DNA from: an uncultured Bacteroidia bacterium
Lineage (GTDB): Bacteria; Bacteroidota; Bacteroidia; Bacteroidales; UBA932
Direction: 5' to 3'
Length of the DNA stretch: 64,000 bases
Assembly (NCBI GenBank): GCA_902762655.1
Contig: CACWOZ010000011.1
Span: 1 to 64,000, forward strand
Below are positions 63,194-64,000 of this stretch, piece after piece (position 1 is the first letter of the stretch; the number at the start of each line of letters is the position of its first letter). A model generated the notes under the pieces. It was not told the origin of the DNA. It searched no databases and saw nothing but the letters and a program-made list of their open reading frames with translations. The translations under genes and the position numbers were made by a program.

Positions 63194-64000
63194 TCAGTCC
63201 TCTGCATCGAAAGCTTTCACAATTTTGCTTACGAGAGGGTGACGCACGATGTCGCGGTCGTCAAAAAAAATCGCGGACACGCCCTTGAGATCCTTTACAA
63301 GTTCTATCCCGCGCAGCAGGCCTGAATCTTCCTTATGGGGAAGGTCTACCTGGGTGGCATCGCCTGTGACGATGAACTTGGCATTGGTACCCATGCGTGT
63401 CAGGAACATCTTGAGTTGCCCCATGTTGGTGTTCTGGGCTTCGTCGAGTATGACGCATGCGCCGTCAAGAGTGCGGCCACGCATATAGGCGAGGGGCGCT
63501 ATCTGGATTGTGCCTCCGCTGATGAATTCCTGAAGTTTGCGGGAAGGGATCATATCCCCAAGCGCATCATACAGGGGCTGGAGATAGGGGTCGAGTTTGT
63601 CTTTGAGATCTCCGGGCAGGAAGCCCAGCCTCTCCCCCGCTTCGACCGCTGGACGGGTGAGGATAATACGGCGGACTTCCCTGTTCTTGAGGGCACGAAC
63701 GGCGAGAGCGATGGCGATATAGGTCTTTCCGGTACCGGCAGGGCCTACTGCAAAAACCAGGTCGTTGCTGAAATATGCCTTTACCATCTTCTCCTGATTG
63801 GCATTGCGGGCACGTATCGCCTTGCCTTCATTTGTATAAACGATAACGGCGTTCCCGTGTTCGGCCAGAACCGAAGACGACGGGTGGCCTGCAAAAAGGT
63901 CCTCTACGTCGTAGATAGTCAGATTGAGTTTGTGTTTACGCACGGAAACCAGCTGAGCTAGTTTTTCCTCGAAATCAGCAATCTTGTCCCCGGGGCCGTC
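63194..64000 (-). CDS. phoH: PhoH-family ATPase (N-terminus cut by window edge)
   Basis: PhoH-like RNA-associated P-loop ATPase. The 268 visible residues run from the right edge to the stop at 63194. Walker A is VGPAGTGKTYIAIAL, Walker B CVILDEAQNTNMGQ, and the sensor VTGDATQVDLP is typical. A GTG at 63943 could look like a start, but the frame stays open to the window edge with family-like sequence (IADFEEKLAQLVSV), so the start lies outside. The protein is probably the usual 320 residues or so. Confidence 0.92.
   Translation of the reverse strand, partial: DGPGDKIADFEEKLAQLVSVRKHKLNLTIYDVEDLFAGHPSSSVLAEHGNAVIVYTNEGKAIRARNANQEKMVKAYFSNDLVFAVGPAGTGKTYIAIALAVRALKNREVRRIILTRPAVEAGERLGFLPGDLKDKLDPYLQPLYDALGDMIPSRKLQEFISGGTIQIAPLAYMRGRTLDGACVILDEAQNTNMGQLKMFLTRMGTNAKFIVTGDATQVDLPHKEDSGLLRGIELVKDLKGVSAIFFDDRDIVRHPLVSKIVKAFDAED

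Overview
The window looks like a chromosomal segment of a Bacteroidales bacterium (phylum Bacteroidota). The support comes from the sequence. Promoters carry the Bacteroidetes-type -7 box TAnnTTTG and classical Shine-Dalgarno sites are scarce. The gene content fits too: sigma-54, a Bacteroidetes-style RNA polymerase omega subunit, KorAB 2-oxoacid:ferredoxin oxidoreductase, BamA with Skp/OmpH-like chaperones, YitT pairs, and SPOR, LysM and WG-repeat envelope proteins. Coding density is very high. There is one tRNA (His) and no rRNA, CRISPR array, prophage or insertion sequence. Genus cannot be fixed from the sequence alone.

Layout. 1-1.6 kb: grpE-dnaJ chaperone genes (dnaJ cut by the left edge). 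1.7-6.7 kb: a TolC/HlyD/two-permease ABC-2 export operon, divergent from an AraC-type regulator. 7.8-10.4 kb: a MATE exporter and a PatB/MalY-type C-S lyase. 10.4-17.4 kb: carbon and nitrogen metabolism, with a DcaP-like porin, a DASS dicarboxylate transporter, NADP-type glutamate dehydrogenase and KorAB. 17.5-22.1 kb: nadK-uppS-bamA-ompH envelope operon. 22.2-26.4 kb: pdxJ, an OmpH-like lipoprotein, a glycosyltransferase and a LysM/periplasmic-binding-protein fusion. 26.4-30.1 kb: trxB-bamD-rpoZ-recN, divergent from a Fur-family regulator and upp. 31.2-33.7 kb: lipoprotein-SPOR-rpoN. 33.7-37.9 kb: miaB, an esterase, and a carboxyltransferase with a C-terminal biotinyl-like domain. 38.0-38.6 kb: tRNA-His followed by a palindrome-rich, gene-poor stretch. 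39.1-50.9 kb: an almost complete purine operon in the order purE-purL-purC-purF-purM-purN-purH-purD-folD. 51-55 kb: a WG-repeat protein and dnaK. 55-64 kb: a pseudouridine synthase, a membrane-bound AraC regulator, two YitT paralogs, leuS, an M28-like/TonB-C protein, a SPOR lipoprotein and phoH (cut by the right edge).

Most of the window is housekeeping, and I found no convincing new multi-gene defence or biosynthetic system. The unusual signals are structural. (1) Long perfect palindromes occur both between genes and inside a reading frame: 24-bp arms within the LysM gene and after miaB, 20-bp arms at the tRNA-His 3' end, 18-bp arms at 38.4 kb, and an array of four alternating 8-mers about 26 nt apart. 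(2) The purine operon has defects: a 47-bp perfect tandem duplication breaks purL, PurF lacks its N-terminal nucleophile cysteine, and a dispersed repeat supplies the purD stop codon. (3) At least nine genes have the -7 promoter box only 4-10 nt from the start codon, implying leaderless mRNAs. (4) Two proteins keep a fold but lose key residues: a biotinyl domain without its lysine, and an M28 peptidase fold without the first zinc ligands, fused to a TonB-C domain.
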